A stretch of 64,000 bases of DNA from Pandoraea faecigallinarum (GCF_001029105.3 NZ_CP011807.3:3286001-3350000), one strand, 5' to 3'; positions 36,431 to 46,917 are shown, counted from the first letter of the stretch. The notes: generated by a model from the letters alone, not told the origin. A program made the numbers and translations.

Positions 36431-37895
36431 AGGCAAGGGCGAATGGGCAGCGTAAGGGCGCGCACATTGAGAGACAAGCCCTCAGGACGCTCGTGAGCCA
36501 CCGAAACGGGCGCCAAAGGGACGAACGCTCGCCTAAACGCGCCCGTAGGCGCGCCACCAGCATCGCAATTTTCTTGATGTTCTGCGCCGCCGCAGCCAAC
36601 AAGCACTGCTCGGCCACCTTGCGCAGCCCGCGCATGCGCGCATAGCGATGCCCATGCAGTTGCTTGGCATCGGCAAAGCTGCGTTCCACCGTCTCCTTGC
36701 GCCGCGCGTAAATGCGTCGCCCCCACTCGCTCAGCCGCCTCGCGTCCACCCGCTGCTTGGCGCGCTCCCAGACGTGGCGCGTCACCACCTTCACCGCGTT
36801 GGCACTGTTCGTGCACTGTGCTCGTACCGGGCAGCACCGGCATATCCGAGCATCGGATTTGTATTCTCGATAGCCGAGCCGGTTAGTCGTGCTGTACGGC
36901 AGCGCCTGTCCCTGCGGGCACACGTACTCGTTGCGGTACGCGTCGTACTGGAACTGCCGTTTGTAGAACAGCCCCGGCTTGTGGTTCGGCGTGCGATAGC
37001 CCATCACCCCGGCAATCTCCCGCTCCTCCAGCCCCTGGCACACCGCTGGCGTGAAGTAGCCAGCATCCAGCCCCACCGCTTCCACCTTGAACTCAAAGCG
37101 CTCGCGCTGTCGATCCAGCCGCTCCAGATACGGCTGGCTGTCGTGCACCGAGGCCGGCGTCACATGCGTATCGGTAATGATCGCGTGCTTGGCGTCCACC
37201 GTGCGGTGGTCCAGATAGAAGAAGCCCTTCGGCTTGTCGTCCCGCACCATGTAGCCGCTGTCCGGATCGGTCCGGCTAATCTTGGTGTCCTTGCTCGACG
37301 GCGGCTCATCGTCGTCCCGATTCAGCGGCTTCTTGCCATGCGCGGCCCGGTCCGCATCCACTGCCGCATTGAGCTTCTCCAGATAGGCCGCAGGCGTCTG
37401 TTCCAGCTTTACCACGTCGAACTTGTTCTTGTTCGCATTGGCCTTCAGGTGCGTGCTGTCGGTGTACAGCACACGGCCATCGACCAGACCACGGCCCATC
37501 GCCTGGCGCACGATCTCGTCGAAGATTTCCTGATACACCGTCGTGTCCGTGAAGCGTCGGCGGCGATTCTGCGAGAACGTCGACGCATCCGGCACCTTGT
37601 CGGTCAGCCGAAACCGGGCGAACCACCGATAGGCGACGTTGACCTGGACCTCGCGCATCAACTGCCGCTCACTGCGCACCCCAAACAGGTAGCCGATGAA
37701 CAGCAGCTTGAACATCACCACCGGATCGAGCGCCGGACGACCGTTGTCTGCGCAGTACAGGTGCGCGACCTTTTCGCGGATGAATTCGAAATCCACCGCC
37801 GCCTCGATCTGGCGCAGCAGGTGGTCCTTCGGCACGAGTTCCTCGAGCGTCACCATCTCGAGTTCGTGCTGCGTGGGCGTCGGGATCTTTAGCAT
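36429..37895 (-). CDS. IS1182-family transposase
   Basis: The gene encodes 488 residues from MLKIPTPTQHELEMV; an ATG six codons upstream is possible. The N-terminal domain (FVIGYLFGVRSERQLMREVQ-like segment near residue 70) is followed by the DDE core with VDGRVLYTDSTHLKANANK, a zinc-like cysteine cluster CRCCPVRAQC, and the ERSFADAKQLHGHRYAR segment that carries the acidic residue region. All parts are present and uninterrupted. It is transcribed opposite to thrB and faces uvrD's direction. Confidence 0.93.
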   Translation of the reverse strand: MLKIPTPTQHELEMVTLEELVPKDHLLRQIEAAVDFEFIREKVAHLYCADNGRPALDPVVMFKLLFIGYLFGVRSERQLMREVQVNVAYRWFARFRLTDKVPDASTFSQNRRRRFTDTTVYQEIFDEIVRQAMGRGLVDGRVLYTDSTHLKANANKNKFDVVKLEQTPAAYLEKLNAAVDADRAAHGKKPLNRDDDEPPSSKDTKISRTDPDSGYMVRDDKPKGFFYLDHRTVDAKHAIITDTHVTPASVHDSQPYLERLDRQRERFEFKVEAVGLDAGYFTPAVCQGLEEREIAGVMGYRTPNHKPGLFYKRQFQYDAYRNEYVCPQGQALPYSTTNRLGYREYKSDARICRCCPVRAQCTNSANAVKVVTRHVWERAKQRVDARRLSEWGRRIYARRKETVERSFADAKQLHGHRYARMRGLRKVAEQCLLAAAAQNIKKIAMLVARLRARLGERSSLWRPFRWLTSVLRACLSMCAPLRCPFALA

Positions 37896-37910
37896 CCTGC
37901 TATTAAAAAA

Positions 37911-37939
37911 CAAAACCCTCGCACTTGGCGAGGGTTTGT
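37911..37939 (-). terminator. inward-facing terminator at the right end of the IS
   Basis: AAACCCTCG (37913-37921) pairs with CGAGGGTTT (37929-37937); on the minus strand a U-rich tail follows. It would stop read-through from the uvrD side before the transposase gene. Confidence 0.65.
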
Positions 37940-37949
37940 CAGCAATCTG

Positions 37950-37969
37950 GGGGCACCCGAAGGTGCCCT
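37950..37969 (+). repeat. target-site duplication, right copy
   Basis: Identical to 36361-36380. This copy is followed by TTTTT, so it retains the U-run of the original terminator of the thrB unit. Confidence 0.9.
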
Positions 37970-38038
37970 TTTTTCATAGCCAAACGGCTTGCGCAACCGC
38001 CGCGGCGTTGGCGTATCGACCGACGCTGCAGCGTTGCA

Positions 38039-40357
38039 TCACTCGATCGGCTGCAGTTTCGCAACGGCCAGCGCCAGCCACTTTTCACCGTGACGACCGA
38101 ACTTCACGTGCGCGCGGGCTTCATCGCCCGTGCCTTCGAGTCCGATGATCTTGCCTTCGCCGAACTTGGTGTGGAAAACGCCCTGCCCCAGCTTGAATCC
38201 GGTCTCCGACGCACGCGAACGATCTGCCAGCGCCTTTTCCGACTTCGTCGCCGCCCATTCATCCTTCGGTGCGCTTACCTGCGCACGGGCAAACCAATCG
38301 CGCCCCCATGCCGGTTCCGCCTGAGCCAGACGCGCGCCCGGCTGCGCTCGCGGTGTCAGGAACTTCAGCACTTCCTCGGGAATTTCGTCGAAGAATCGTG
38401 AGCGCAAGTTGTAGCGCGTCTGGCCATGCAGCATGCGGCTCTGGGTGAACGACAGGTACAGACGCTCCTTGGCGCGCGTAATCGCCACGTACATCAGACG
38501 TCGCTCCTCTTCAAGTCCATCAAGCTCCATCGCGCTGTTTTCGTGCGGGAACAGTCCTTCTTCGAGGCCGGTGACGAACACCGCCGTGAATTCGAGCCCC
38601 TTTGCCGCGTGCACCGTCATCAACTGCACGGCGTCCTGCCCGGCCTCGGCCTGATTGTCCCCGGCTTCGAGCGACGCGTGCGACAGGAAGCCCGCCAACG
38701 GCGTCATCTCGACCGGCGTATCGGCGTCCACCACCCCATCGGGCGAGACGAGCATGTCCGGCGCCCCGGGCAGCGCCGGGCGCGTTGCAATCAGCCGCGC
38801 CGGGGCGTCGAGTCCATACCCCTCTTCGGCGATGAACGCCGTCGCCGCATGCACGAGTTCCTGCAAGTTCTCGATGCGATCCTGACCTTCCTTCTCGGTC
38901 TGGTAATGTGCAATGAGGCCGCTCGCGTCGATCACGTGCGTAACGACTTCCGGCAACGTCAACCGCTCCGTGTCGTGCCGCATCTGCTCGATCATCCGCA
39001 CGAACGCCAGCAGATTCGTGCCCGCCTTGCCCGTCATGTAAGGCACGGCGGCGTACATCGAACAGTTGTACAGGCGCGCCGCGTCGGCGAGTTGCTCCAG
39101 CGAACGCGCGCCGATGCCCCGCGTGGGGAAATTGACGACGCGCGCGAACGCCGTATCGTCGTTCGGATTCTCGATCAGACGCAGATAGGCGAGCGCATGC
39201 TTGACTTCCTGACGCTCGAAAAAGCGCAGACCGCCGTACACGCGGTACGCAATGCCCGCCCCCACCAGCGCATGCTCCATGACGCGCGACTGCGCATTGC
39301 TGCGGTAAAGGATGGCGACGTCCTGACGCGACAGCCCTTGCGCGACCAGTGCCTTGATCTCCTCCACGAGCCAGCTCGCCTCTTGCAGATCGGTGGCCGC
39401 CTCGTACACGCGAATCGGCTCGCCGTGTCCCGCGTCCGTGCGCAGGTTCTTGCCCAGACGCCGGGCATTGTTCGAAATCAGCGCATTGGCCGCATCGAGA
39501 ATATTGCCGTGTGAGCGGTAGTTCTGCTCCAGCTTGATGAGGTGGCGAACGCGGAATTCGCGCTCGAAGTCAGCCATATTGCCGACGTTGGCGCCACGAA
39601 ACGCGTAGATGCTCTGATCGTCGTCGCCCACGGCAAACACCGCCCCTTGCGAGCCGGCGAGCATTTTGAGCCACGCGTACTGGAGTTTGTTGGTGTCCTG
39701 GAACTCGTCGACGAGGATGTGGCGAAAGCGTGACTGGTAGTGCGCTCGCAGCGGTTCGTTATGTTTGAGCAGTTCGAAGCAGCGCAGCAGCAGTTCGGCG
39801 AAGTCGACCACCCCTTCGCGCTGGCATTGCTCCTGATAGCTCGCGTAAAGCTCCACGAACTTCTGGTTGAACGCGTCGTTGGCCTCGACCTCATGGGGCC
39901 GCAGACCCTGTTCCTTGGCGTTGTTGATGAAATACTGGAGATTCTTGGGCGGAAACTTCTCGTCGTCCACATTCGCCGCCTTCATCATGCGTTTGATGGC
40001 GGAAAGCTGGTCGGACTGGTCAAGGATCTGAAAACCCTGCGGCAGCCCGGCGTCCCGGAAATGCGCGCGCAGCATACGGTTGCACAGCCCGTGGAACGTG
40101 CCGATCCACATGGCGCGCGTGCTGACCGGAAGCATCGCACCCAGACGGGCCTGCATTTCCTTGGCCGCCTTGTTGGTAAAGGTCACCGCCAGAATGCCCG
40201 CCGGGCCGACGTGTCCCTGCTGGATCAGCCAGGCGATACGGGTCGTGAGCACACGCGTCTTGCCGGAACCCGCGCCCGCGAGAATGAGGGCCGGCTCGTC
40301 GGGAAGCGTGACGGCGGCCAGTTGTTCGGGGTTCAGGTTGGCGAGCAGATCGGGCAT
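38039..40357 (-). CDS. uvrD: DNA helicase II UvrD
   Basis: UvrD unwinds DNA 3' to 5' in nucleotide-excision and mismatch repair. It has 772 residues. The superfamily 1 motifs are intact: the Walker A LAGAGSGKT near residue 30, VDEFQDTN (motif II), and the later QLMTVHAAKGLEF and VAITRAKERLYLSF. The C-terminal FGEGKIIGLEG Tudor-like tail distinguishes UvrD/PcrA from Rep. The promoter region is shared with the divergent valS gene. Confidence 0.95.
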   Translation of the reverse strand: MPDLLANLNPEQLAAVTLPDEPALILAGAGSGKTRVLTTRIAWLIQQGHVGPAGILAVTFTNKAAKEMQARLGAMLPVSTRAMWIGTFHGLCNRMLRAHFRDAGLPQGFQILDQSDQLSAIKRMMKAANVDDEKFPPKNLQYFINNAKEQGLRPHEVEANDAFNQKFVELYASYQEQCQREGVVDFAELLLRCFELLKHNEPLRAHYQSRFRHILVDEFQDTNKLQYAWLKMLAGSQGAVFAVGDDDQSIYAFRGANVGNMADFEREFRVRHLIKLEQNYRSHGNILDAANALISNNARRLGKNLRTDAGHGEPIRVYEAATDLQEASWLVEEIKALVAQGLSRQDVAILYRSNAQSRVMEHALVGAGIAYRVYGGLRFFERQEVKHALAYLRLIENPNDDTAFARVVNFPTRGIGARSLEQLADAARLYNCSMYAAVPYMTGKAGTNLLAFVRMIEQMRHDTERLTLPEVVTHVIDASGLIAHYQTEKEGQDRIENLQELVHAATAFIAEEGYGLDAPARLIATRPALPGAPDMLVSPDGVVDADTPVEMTPLAGFLSHASLEAGDNQAEAGQDAVQLMTVHAAKGLEFTAVFVTGLEEGLFPHENSAMELDGLEEERRLMYVAITRAKERLYLSFTQSRMLHGQTRYNLRSRFFDEIPEEVLKFLTPRAQPGARLAQAEPAWGRDWFARAQVSAPKDEWAATKSEKALADRSRASETGFKLGQGVFHTKFGEGKIIGLEGTGDEARAHVKFGRHGEKWLALAVAKLQPIE

Positions 40358-40385
40358 GTCGGATGTGAATTTCGAGTGAAGCCCG

Positions 40386-40391
40386 ATTATA
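40386..40391 (-). promoter_or_regulatory. -10 box of uvrD
   Basis: TATAAT on the minus strand lies 28 bases before the uvrD start. The -35 region is weak. Confidence 0.45.
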
Positions 40392-40427
40392 AATCCTGCT
40401 GCGGCGCGGAAATGGCACCGAATCTTT

Positions 40428-40433
40428 TATAAT
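40428..40433 (+). promoter_or_regulatory. -10 box of valS
   Basis: TATAAT lies 34 bases before the valS start, back to back with the uvrD box 36 bases away. No good -35 is visible. Confidence 0.5.
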
Positions 40434-40467
40434 TCAGGGTTTCACGCATTACACGGTCCATCAATCC

Positions 40468-43329
40468 ATGAGCGACAGCGACAATACGCTTGCCAAGAGC
40501 TTCGAGCCGCAGGACGTCGAAGCCCACTGGGGCCCCGAATGGGAGCGCCGCGGCTATGCCCGGCCGACCTTCGACGACGCCCGCGAAGATTTCAGCATCC
40601 AGTTGCCGCCGCCGAACGTCACCGGCACGCTGCATATGGGCCACGCGTTCAACCAGACGATCATGGACGGCCTGACGCGCTATCACCGCATGAAGGGCGC
40701 CAATACCCTCTGGGTGCCGGGCACCGACCATGCGGGCATCGCCACGCAGATCGTCGTCGAGCGTCAACTGGACGCGCAGAAGGTCTCGCGCCACGACCTC
40801 GGCCGCGAGAAGTTCGTCGAGCGCGTCTGGGAGTGGAAGGAGCAGTCGGGCAGCACGATCACCCGTCAGGTACGCCGTCTCGGGGCGTCCATCGATTGGA
40901 GCCGCGAGTACTTCACGATGGACGAAAAGATGTCCCGTGCGGTGCGCGACGTGTTCGTCACGCTCTACGAGCAGGGCCTGATCTATCGGGGCAAGCGCCT
41001 CGTGAACTGGGAATCCGTCCTGCTCACCGCCGTGTCCGATCTGGAAGTGGTGAGCGAGGAAGAGGAAGGTTCGCTGTGGCACATCCGCTATCCGCTGACC
41101 GATGGCTCGGGCACGCTCACCGTCGCGACCACGCGCCCGGAAACGATGCTCGGCGACACCGCGCTGATGGTGCATCCGGAAGACGAGCGCTACAAGCATC
41201 TGATCGGCAGGACGGCCATGCTGCCGCTGGCCGATCGTGAAATTCCGATCATCGCCGACGATTACGTCGATCTCGAATTCGGTACGGGTGTGGTGAAGGT
41301 CACGCCGGCACACGACTTCAACGACTACGCCGTCGGTCAGCGCCACAACCTGCCGCAGATCAACATTCTCACGCTCGACGCGAAGATCAACGAAAACGCT
41401 CCGGAAAAATACCGCGGCCTCGATCGTTTCGACGCGCGCAAGCAAATCGTGGCCGATCTGGACGCGCTCGGCCTGCTCGAATCGGTCAAGCCGCACAAGC
41501 TCATGGTGCCGCGCAGCGACCGCACCGGCACGGTCATCGAACCGATGCTCACGGACCAATGGTTCGTCGCGATGAGCAAGCCGGCGCCCGAAGGCACCTT
41601 CCATCCCGGCAAGTCGATCACGGAAACCGCGCTCGACGTCGTGCGCAGCGGCGAGATCAAGTTCGTCCCGGAAAACTGGAGCACGACTTACAACCAATGG
41701 CTCGAGAACATTCAGGATTGGTGCATTTCGCGTCAGCTCTGGTGGGGCCATCAAATTCCCGCCTGGTACGACGACGCCGGCAACGTCTTCGTTGCCCGCA
41801 CGGAAGCGGAAGCCATCGAGAAGGCGCGCGCCGCCGGTTCGACCGGCACGCTCAAGCGCGACGAAGACGTGCTCGACACGTGGTTCTCGTCGGCGCTGGT
41901 GCCGTTCTCCTCGCTCGGCTGGCCGCAAGAGACGCCGGAACTGAAGCATTTTCTGCCATCGTCGGTGCTCGTATCCGGCTTCGACATCATCTTCTTCTGG
42001 GTGGCGCGCATGGTCATGATGACCACGCACTTCACTGGCAAGGTGCCTTTCAGGACGGTGTACATGCACGGCCTCGTGCGCGACGCCGAAGGTCAGAAGA
42101 TGTCTAAGTCGAAGGGCAACACGCTCGATCCGATCGACATCGTCGACGGTGTGTCGCTCGAAGCGCTGGTCGCCAAGCGCACCACCGGGCTGATGAACCC
42201 GAAGCAGGCCGCCAGCATCGAGAAGAAGACCCGCAAGGAATTCCCGGACGGCATCGCGCCGTATGGCACCGATGCGCTGCGCTTCACTTTCGCCTCGATG
42301 GCCACGCTGGGTCGCAACATCAACTTCGATCTGGCGCGTTGCGAAGGCTATCGCAACTTCTGCAACAAGCTGTGGAACGCCACGCGCTTCGTGCTGATGA
42401 ACTGCGAAGGCCAGGATTGCGGTCTAGCGCCGTGCGTGGGTGATTGCGGCCCGGACGGCCATCTCGACTTCTCGCGCGCCGACCGCTGGATCGTGTCGCT
42501 GCTCCAGCGCGTGGAGGCCGATGTCGCCAGGGGCTTCGCCGATTACCGCTTCGACAACATCGCCAGCGCGCTATACAAGTTCGTGTGGGACGAGTACTGC
42601 GACTGGTACGTCGAACTGGCGAAGTGGCAGATCCAGAACGGCACGCCGGCCCAGAAACGCGCTACGCGCCGCACGCTGCTGCGCGTGCTCGAAACGGTAC
42701 TGCGCCTGGCACACCCGATCATTCCGTTCATCACCGAAGCGCTGTGGCAGAAGGTGGCCCCGCTGGCCGGCCGCTATCCGGCGGACAAGGCGCCCGGCGA
42801 AGCCAGTATCATGGTGCAGCCGTACCCGGTCGCCGATACCAGCAAGATCGACGAGGGCGACGAAGCCTGGATGCAGCAGTTGAAGGCTGCGGTGGATGCC
42901 TGCCGTAACCTGCGCGGCGAAATGAACCTGTCGCCGGCGCAACGCGTGCCACTGCTGGTCGCGGGCGATGTGCCGTTCCTCACCTCCATCGCACCGTACC
43001 TGCAAACGCTGGCGAAGCTCTCCGAAGTGCAGGTGCTGGCGGACGAGGCGACGCTCGACGCGCAGGCCGCAGGGGCACCGCTGGCCGTCGTGGGTCCGAA
43101 CAAGCTGGCGCTGAAGGTGGAAATCGACGTCGCCGCCGAGCGCGAGCGCCTCGGCAAGGAAGTCAAACGGCTCGAAGGCGAGATCGCGAAATGCCACGGC
43201 AAGCTGTCCAATGAGAGCTTTGTGGCACGCGCGCCCGCCAACGTGGTGGAACTTGAGAAGCAACGACTGGTCGACTTCGAAGCGGTTCTCGGTAAATTGC
43301 AGGCACAGCTCGCCCGCCTGCCTGTCTGA
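40468..43329 (+). CDS. valS: valyl-tRNA synthetase
   Basis: The enzyme charges tRNA-Val. It has 953 residues, the normal length for the class I enzyme. The HIGH-type motif HMGH is at 56-59 and KMSKS at 544-548, with the editing domain between them ([19 protein letters not shown]). The C-terminal coiled-coil arm ([20 protein letters not shown]) that contacts tRNA is present. galU begins 30 bases after its stop, so the two may share a transcript. I see no T-box, as expected outside Gram-positive bacteria. Confidence 0.97.
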   Translation: MSDSDNTLAKSFEPQDVEAHWGPEWERRGYARPTFDDAREDFSIQLPPPNVTGTLHMGHAFNQTIMDGLTRYHRMKGANTLWVPGTDHAGIATQIVVERQLDAQKVSRHDLGREKFVERVWEWKEQSGSTITRQVRRLGASIDWSREYFTMDEKMSRAVRDVFVTLYEQGLIYRGKRLVNWESVLLTAVSDLEVVSEEEEGSLWHIRYPLTDGSGTLTVATTRPETMLGDTALMVHPEDERYKHLIGRTAMLPLADREIPIIADDYVDLEFGTGVVKVTPAHDFNDYAVGQRHNLPQINILTLDAKINENAPEKYRGLDRFDARKQIVADLDALGLLESVKPHKLMVPRSDRTGTVIEPMLTDQWFVAMSKPAPEGTFHPGKSITETALDVVRSGEIKFVPENWSTTYNQWLENIQDWCISRQLWWGHQIPAWYDDAGNVFVARTEAEAIEKARAAGSTGTLKRDEDVLDTWFSSALVPFSSLGWPQETPELKHFLPSSVLVSGFDIIFFWVARMVMMTTHFTGKVPFRTVYMHGLVRDAEGQKMSKSKGNTLDPIDIVDGVSLEALVAKRTTGLMNPKQAASIEKKTRKEFPDGIAPYGTDALRFTFASMATLGRNINFDLARCEGYRNFCNKLWNATRFVLMNCEGQDCGLAPCVGDCGPDGHLDFSRADRWIVSLLQRVEADVARGFADYRFDNIASALYKFVWDEYCDWYVELAKWQIQNGTPAQKRATRRTLLRVLETVLRLAHPIIPFITEALWQKVAPLAGRYPADKAPGEASIMVQPYPVADTSKIDEGDEAWMQQLKAAVDACRNLRGEMNLSPAQRVPLLVAGDVPFLTSIAPYLQTLAKLSEVQVLADEATLDAQAAGAPLAVVGPNKLALKVEIDVAAERERLGKEVKRLEGEIAKCHGKLSNESFVARAPANVVELEKQRLVDFEAVLGKLQAQLARLPV

Positions 43330-43359
43330 GACCCCTCTATATCCATCAGGGAGAAATCA

Positions 43360-44247
43360 ATGAAAACCGTTGTGACGAAAGCCGTGTTCCCCGTCGCGGG
43401 CCTCGGCACCCGGTTCCTGCCGGCGACCAAGGCGAGCCCGAAAGAAATGCTGCCGGTCGTGGACAAGCCGCTGATTCAGTATGCAGTGGAAGAAGCGGCC
43501 GCTGCCGGCATCACGGAGATGATTTTCGTGACAGGCCGCAACAAGCGCGCCATCGAAGATCACTTCGACACGGCGTTCGAGCTTGAAGCCGAACTCGAAG
43601 CGAAGAACAAGCAGGCGTTGCTCGACGTCGTTCACTCCATCAAACCGGCGCACATCGATTGTTTCTATGTCCGCCAGCCCAAAGCGCTGGGTCTCGGACA
43701 CGCGGTGTTGTGCGCGGAGAAGCTCGTGGGCGACGAACCGTTTGCGGTCATCCTCGCGGACGACTTGCTCGACGGCCGGCCGCCGGTGCTCAAGCAGATG
43801 GTCGATCTGTACAACCAATATCACAACTCGATCATTGGCGTGGAAGAGATCAACATCGAGCAAAGCCGCTCGTACGGTATCGTCAAGGGGGCCGACTGGG
43901 GCGAGAAAGCCATTGTCAAGCTGACGGACATCGTGGAGAAGCCGGCGCCGGAAAATGCGCCGTCGAATCTCGGGGTGGTCGGCCGTTACGTGCTGCGTCC
44001 GCTCATTTTCGACTGCATTCGCAAGATCGATCCGGGTTCGGGCGGCGAGATTCAGCTCACCGATGCCATCCAGAAGCTTATGCAGGTTGAAGCCGTGCTG
44101 GCGTATCGCTACGACGGCAAGCGCTTCGACTGCGGCAGCAAGCTGGGTTATCTGAAGGCGACGGTGGAGTTCGCCTTGCGCCACCCCGAGCTCAAGGACG
44201 CCTTCCGCGAATACCTGCAAAAAGAGGTGCACGGCGATCTGACGTAA
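43360..44247 (+). CDS. galU: UTP--glucose-1-phosphate uridylyltransferase GalU
   Basis: GalU makes UDP-glucose for lipopolysaccharide, capsule and trehalose synthesis. It has 295 residues. The nucleotidyltransferase signature [20 protein letters not shown] is at the N-terminus, followed by [13 protein letters not shown] and the sugar-binding [23 protein letters not shown] precedes the ATG. It follows valS closely and ends at a strong terminator. Confidence 0.96.
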   Translation: MKTVVTKAVFPVAGLGTRFLPATKASPKEMLPVVDKPLIQYAVEEAAAAGITEMIFVTGRNKRAIEDHFDTAFELEAELEAKNKQALLDVVHSIKPAHIDCFYVRQPKALGLGHAVLCAEKLVGDEPFAVILADDLLDGRPPVLKQMVDLYNQYHNSIIGVEEINIEQSRSYGIVKGADWGEKAIVKLTDIVEKPAPENAPSNLGVVGRYVLRPLIFDCIRKIDPGSGGEIQLTDAIQKLMQVEAVLAYRYDGKRFDCGSKLGYLKATVEFALRHPELKDAFREYLQKEVHGDLT

Positions 44248-44297
44248 GTCCGGTCCCGTGTCGCATGCCGGACATCCGGCAGCGCAGCGTTGGAAAT

Positions 44298-44328
44298 AAA
44301 AAACCGACGGCATGTCCGTCGGTTTTTT
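44298..44328 (+). terminator. terminator after galU
   Basis: AAAAACCGACGG and CCGTCGGTTTTTT form a near-perfect stem with a short loop, with A and T runs on either side; it may also serve the TusA-like gene from the other strand. Confidence 0.85.
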
Positions 44329-44449
44329 GTGCCTGTGGTTCCCGCCGTGCCGCGCGTTCGCTATTGTTCGCGATGGCTGGAGGCGGTGCGCCGTGACGAG
44401 TCATGGTCGACTGTTATCGGCCGCGCCCGGCAGCGGGGCCGCGTCGCGA

Positions 44450-44677
44450 TCAGCGACGGCGCATCCAGAAGTGGAACGTCTTGCCTTCCTCGCGCGTTTC
44501 CAGCAGTTCGTTGCCGGTCTGCTTGGCGAACGCGTTGAAGTCGCGTCCGGAACCCGGGTCGGTCGCAATGATATGCAGCACTTCACCGCTTTGCATTTCG
44601 GCCAGCGCCTTCTTCGCACGCAGGATCGGCAGCGGGCAATTCAGGCCGCTCGCGTCGACTTCTTTCTGGAATTCCAT
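44450..44677 (-). CDS. TusA-family sulfur carrier
   Basis: The gene encodes 75 residues from MEFQKEVDASGLNCPLP; GAGGG lies 8 bases upstream. The sulfur-carrying cysteine is C14 in the family motif CPLP. TusA-type proteins accept persulfide sulfur for tRNA thiolation, molybdopterin or thiosulfate use. It may work with the rhodanese (24169) or the YeeE/YedE transporter (32410), but these are distant, and E. coli-type tus partners are absent. A TusA-like protein of unassigned role is the safest call. Confidence 0.85.
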   Translation of the reverse strand: MEFQKEVDASGLNCPLPILRAKKALAEMQSGEVLHIIATDPGSGRDFNAFAKQTGNELLETREEGKTFHFWMRRR

Positions 44678-44778
44678 GCTTGTGTCCCTCTCTTCGGTCT
44701 CGTTCGAATCGTTTGCCGGAGTCGCTCCGGCGATTACCACACGAAACGCGATTCTACCGTAGTCGACACGTCACGCCG

Positions 44779-45309
44779 TCAGCCGGCGATCGACAGACGC
44801 GCAGATTCGACGTACTCGACCGGCAGATTGCGCCGTCGCAACCATTCCGCTACGGCGTGCCCCGTACCGGCACGCCACGGACGCACCTGATGAGGCGCAA
44901 CCAGACGGAACTCGGCCAACTCTTCGGACAGACGAATGTCGCCATCGCAAACCGCGTGGTACGCGATGATCAGTTCGTTCTTGCGCATGAATTCGTAGAC
45001 GCCGAGTAGCGAAATCGCGCCGGTATCGAGATTCGTTTCTTCCTTGATCTCGCGGCGAATGCCGTCTTCGGGCGTCTCGTCCCGCTCCAGAAAGCCCGTG
45101 ATGAGCGCGAACATGCCTTCGGTCCAGGCTGCGTTACGCGCCAGCAGTATCTGGCCACGATACTCGACCAGACCGGCCACCACCGGCAGCGGATTGTCCC
45201 AGTGGACGAAACCGCAGGCATCATCGGGACAGGCGCGGCGGATACGCCCTGCGACGTCGCGCGAATCGAGGGGAGAGGCACAGCGGGGACAGAATATGGG
45301 CTCGTTCAT
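44779..45309 (-). CDS. Nudix hydrolase with N-terminal zinc ribbon
   Basis: The gene encodes 176 residues. Four cysteines (7, 10, 27, 32) form a zinc ribbon like that of NADH pyrophosphatase NudC. The Nudix box starts at G72 (GFLERDETPEDG) with the metal-binding REIKEE at 86-91. At 176 residues it lacks the extra N-terminal domain of NudC, so the substrate may be a smaller nucleotide diphosphate. Start and length agree with the family. It diverges from the ClC gene. Confidence 0.87.
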   Translation of the reverse strand: MNEPIFCPRCASPLDSRDVAGRIRRACPDDACGFVHWDNPLPVVAGLVEYRGQILLARNAAWTEGMFALITGFLERDETPEDGIRREIKEETNLDTGAISLLGVYEFMRKNELIIAYHAVCDGDIRLSEELAEFRLVAPHQVRPWRAGTGHAVAEWLRRRNLPVEYVESARLSIAG

Positions 45310-45413
45310 GATCGTTCTTCAGCGAATTCGAATATCTTAAATGAACTCATGACGCACTGCATATTCGGTAAATTCCGAGACTCAGCCGGACCAGGCCCAC
45401 TTGGGGTGGGGCG

Positions 45414-45419
45414 TATAAT
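45414..45419 (+). promoter_or_regulatory. -10 box upstream of the ClC channel gene
   Basis: TATAAT preceded by GCG lies 34 bases before the proposed GTG start. The region up to the start contains no strong ribosome site. Confidence 0.4.
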
Positions 45420-45453
45420 CGGCCGATGTCTTGCAAATTTCGCTCACGATTCC

Positions 45454-46854
45454 GTGTCTGACATCCCACCGAATACCCCGGCCTCCTCTGGCTCGCCGCC
45501 TCCGTCGCCTCCGTCGTCCTTGCCGCCCTCCCTGCCTGCCGCACCGTTGTCGGCCCGGCTGACACAGCGGGGAATGCGCCGCTCGCGCCGCCTTTGGCAC
45601 AACTACGGCGTGTTCTGGCTCGGGGCCGTGCTGGTCGGGCTGGTTTCCGTGGCTTATGCCAAGCTCGTGGACTTCGGTTTCGAGTTGTTCCAGCGTTTGC
45701 TCTCGCATGGTGTCTGGCTGCCACTGATCGTCACGCCGCTGGGGGCCGCGCTGGCAATCTGGCTGACGCAGACGTTCTTCCGCGGCGCCGAGGGCAGCGG
45801 GATTCCGCAGGTCATCGCAACGCTTCAGGACTCCCGTCTGTCGAAATCGCTGCTCACGCTGCGCATCATGTCCGGGAAGATCGCCGTCTCGTTTCTCGGC
45901 ATTCTGTGCGGATTCACCATTGGTCGCGAGGGCCCGACCGTACAGATCGGCGCGTCGCTCATGTACGCCATGCGACGTGGTTATCGGCGCAGCAGCGCGC
46001 ATATCGAGCGTCAACTGACGCTGGCGGGCGCTGCGGCGGGCCTCGCCGCCGCGTTCAACACGCCGCTCGCGGGCGTGGTATTCGCTATCGAGGAACTGAG
46101 CCGCAGTTTCGTTGCCCGCAACAGCGGCACGCTCATCACCGCGATCATCTTCTCGGGAATCGTCGCGCTCGGATTGCAAGGCAACTACCTGTACTTCGGG
46201 CAGATCAGGGCGATCAGCGACTTTCATTGGACGCTCGTTCCCGTACTCATTGCAGCCAGCGTGCTCACCGGTGTTGCGGGCGGCGCGTTCGGCTGGCTGA
46301 TGCTCAACGTACCGCGATGGATGCCTGCGCCGCTGGTCAATATGCGTCGCGCCCATCCTGTACGATTCGCCTTTGTGTGCGGGCTTGCGATTGCGGCAAT
46401 CGGAATCGCCTCCGGCGGCACGACATTCGGCAGCGGCTACGCGGAAGCGCGCGGCCTGCTCGAATCGCACGCGGCCCTCTCCCTGTTATACGCCGTGCTG
46501 AAGTTCGCGGCGTTGTCCGTGTCTTACCTGTCGGGGATTCCGGGCGGCATTTTTGCGCCGTCGCTGGCCATTGGCGCGGGACTGGGCAACGTCATGGCCC
46601 ACATCACGTCGGTGGTGCCCCTGCCGGCAATGGCCGCGCTTTGCATGGTCGGGTATTTAGCGGCCGTGACACAGTCGCCGATCACTTCCTTCGTGATCGT
46701 CATGGAGATGATCGACGGTCATCAGATGGTGATTCCGCTCATGGCTGTCGCCCTGCTCGCGACGCAGGTCTCCCGAACGATAGCGCCATCGTTCTATCAC
46801 ACGCTGGCCCATCGTTTCCTGACGCCGACAGTGCCTGCGCCACGACAGGCTTGA
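45454..46854 (+). CDS. ClC-family chloride channel or transporter
   Basis: I place the start at the GTG at 45454 (VSDIPPNTP), which gives 466 residues; the frame is open from 45202, but the upstream part overlaps the Nudix gene. The proline-rich tail of about 30 residues precedes about a dozen helices. The selectivity motifs are present: GSGIPQV, GREGPTVQIG and GIPGGIFAPSLAIGAG. ClC proteins of bacteria are usually chloride/proton exchangers; the gating glutamate in GREGP is present, consistent with exchange. No ribosome site is evident. Confidence 0.88.
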   Translation: MSDIPPNTPASSGSPPPSPPSSLPPSLPAAPLSARLTQRGMRRSRRLWHNYGVFWLGAVLVGLVSVAYAKLVDFGFELFQRLLSHGVWLPLIVTPLGAALAIWLTQTFFRGAEGSGIPQVIATLQDSRLSKSLLTLRIMSGKIAVSFLGILCGFTIGREGPTVQIGASLMYAMRRGYRRSSAHIERQLTLAGAAAGLAAAFNTPLAGVVFAIEELSRSFVARNSGTLITAIIFSGIVALGLQGNYLYFGQIRAISDFHWTLVPVLIAASVLTGVAGGAFGWLMLNVPRWMPAPLVNMRRAHPVRFAFVCGLAIAAIGIASGGTTFGSGYAEARGLLESHAALSLLYAVLKFAALSVSYLSGIPGGIFAPSLAIGAGLGNVMAHITSVVPLPAMAALCMVGYLAAVTQSPITSFVIVMEMIDGHQMVIPLMAVALLATQVSRTIAPSFYHTLAHRFLTPTVPAPRQA

Positions 46855-46917
46855 TGCCGGGAGATGGCAACCGGGCGACGAGACAAGCATGGTCTGCCGA
46901 CCGGTTCCCTCCCCCGC

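Larger units (their letters stand above)
36381..37949 (-). mobile_element. complete IS1182-family insertion sequence
   Basis: The element is 1569 bp with terminal inverted repeats (CAGATTGCTGACGAACCCCT at the left, CAGATTGCTGACAAACCCT at the right, read inward) and one transposase gene. It is flanked by an identical 20-bp direct repeat. Each end carries a hairpin with a U-run that faces inward. IS1182-family elements are known to make variable, sometimes long and palindromic target duplications, which fits. The intact frame and intact ends suggest recent insertion. Confidence 0.92.
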
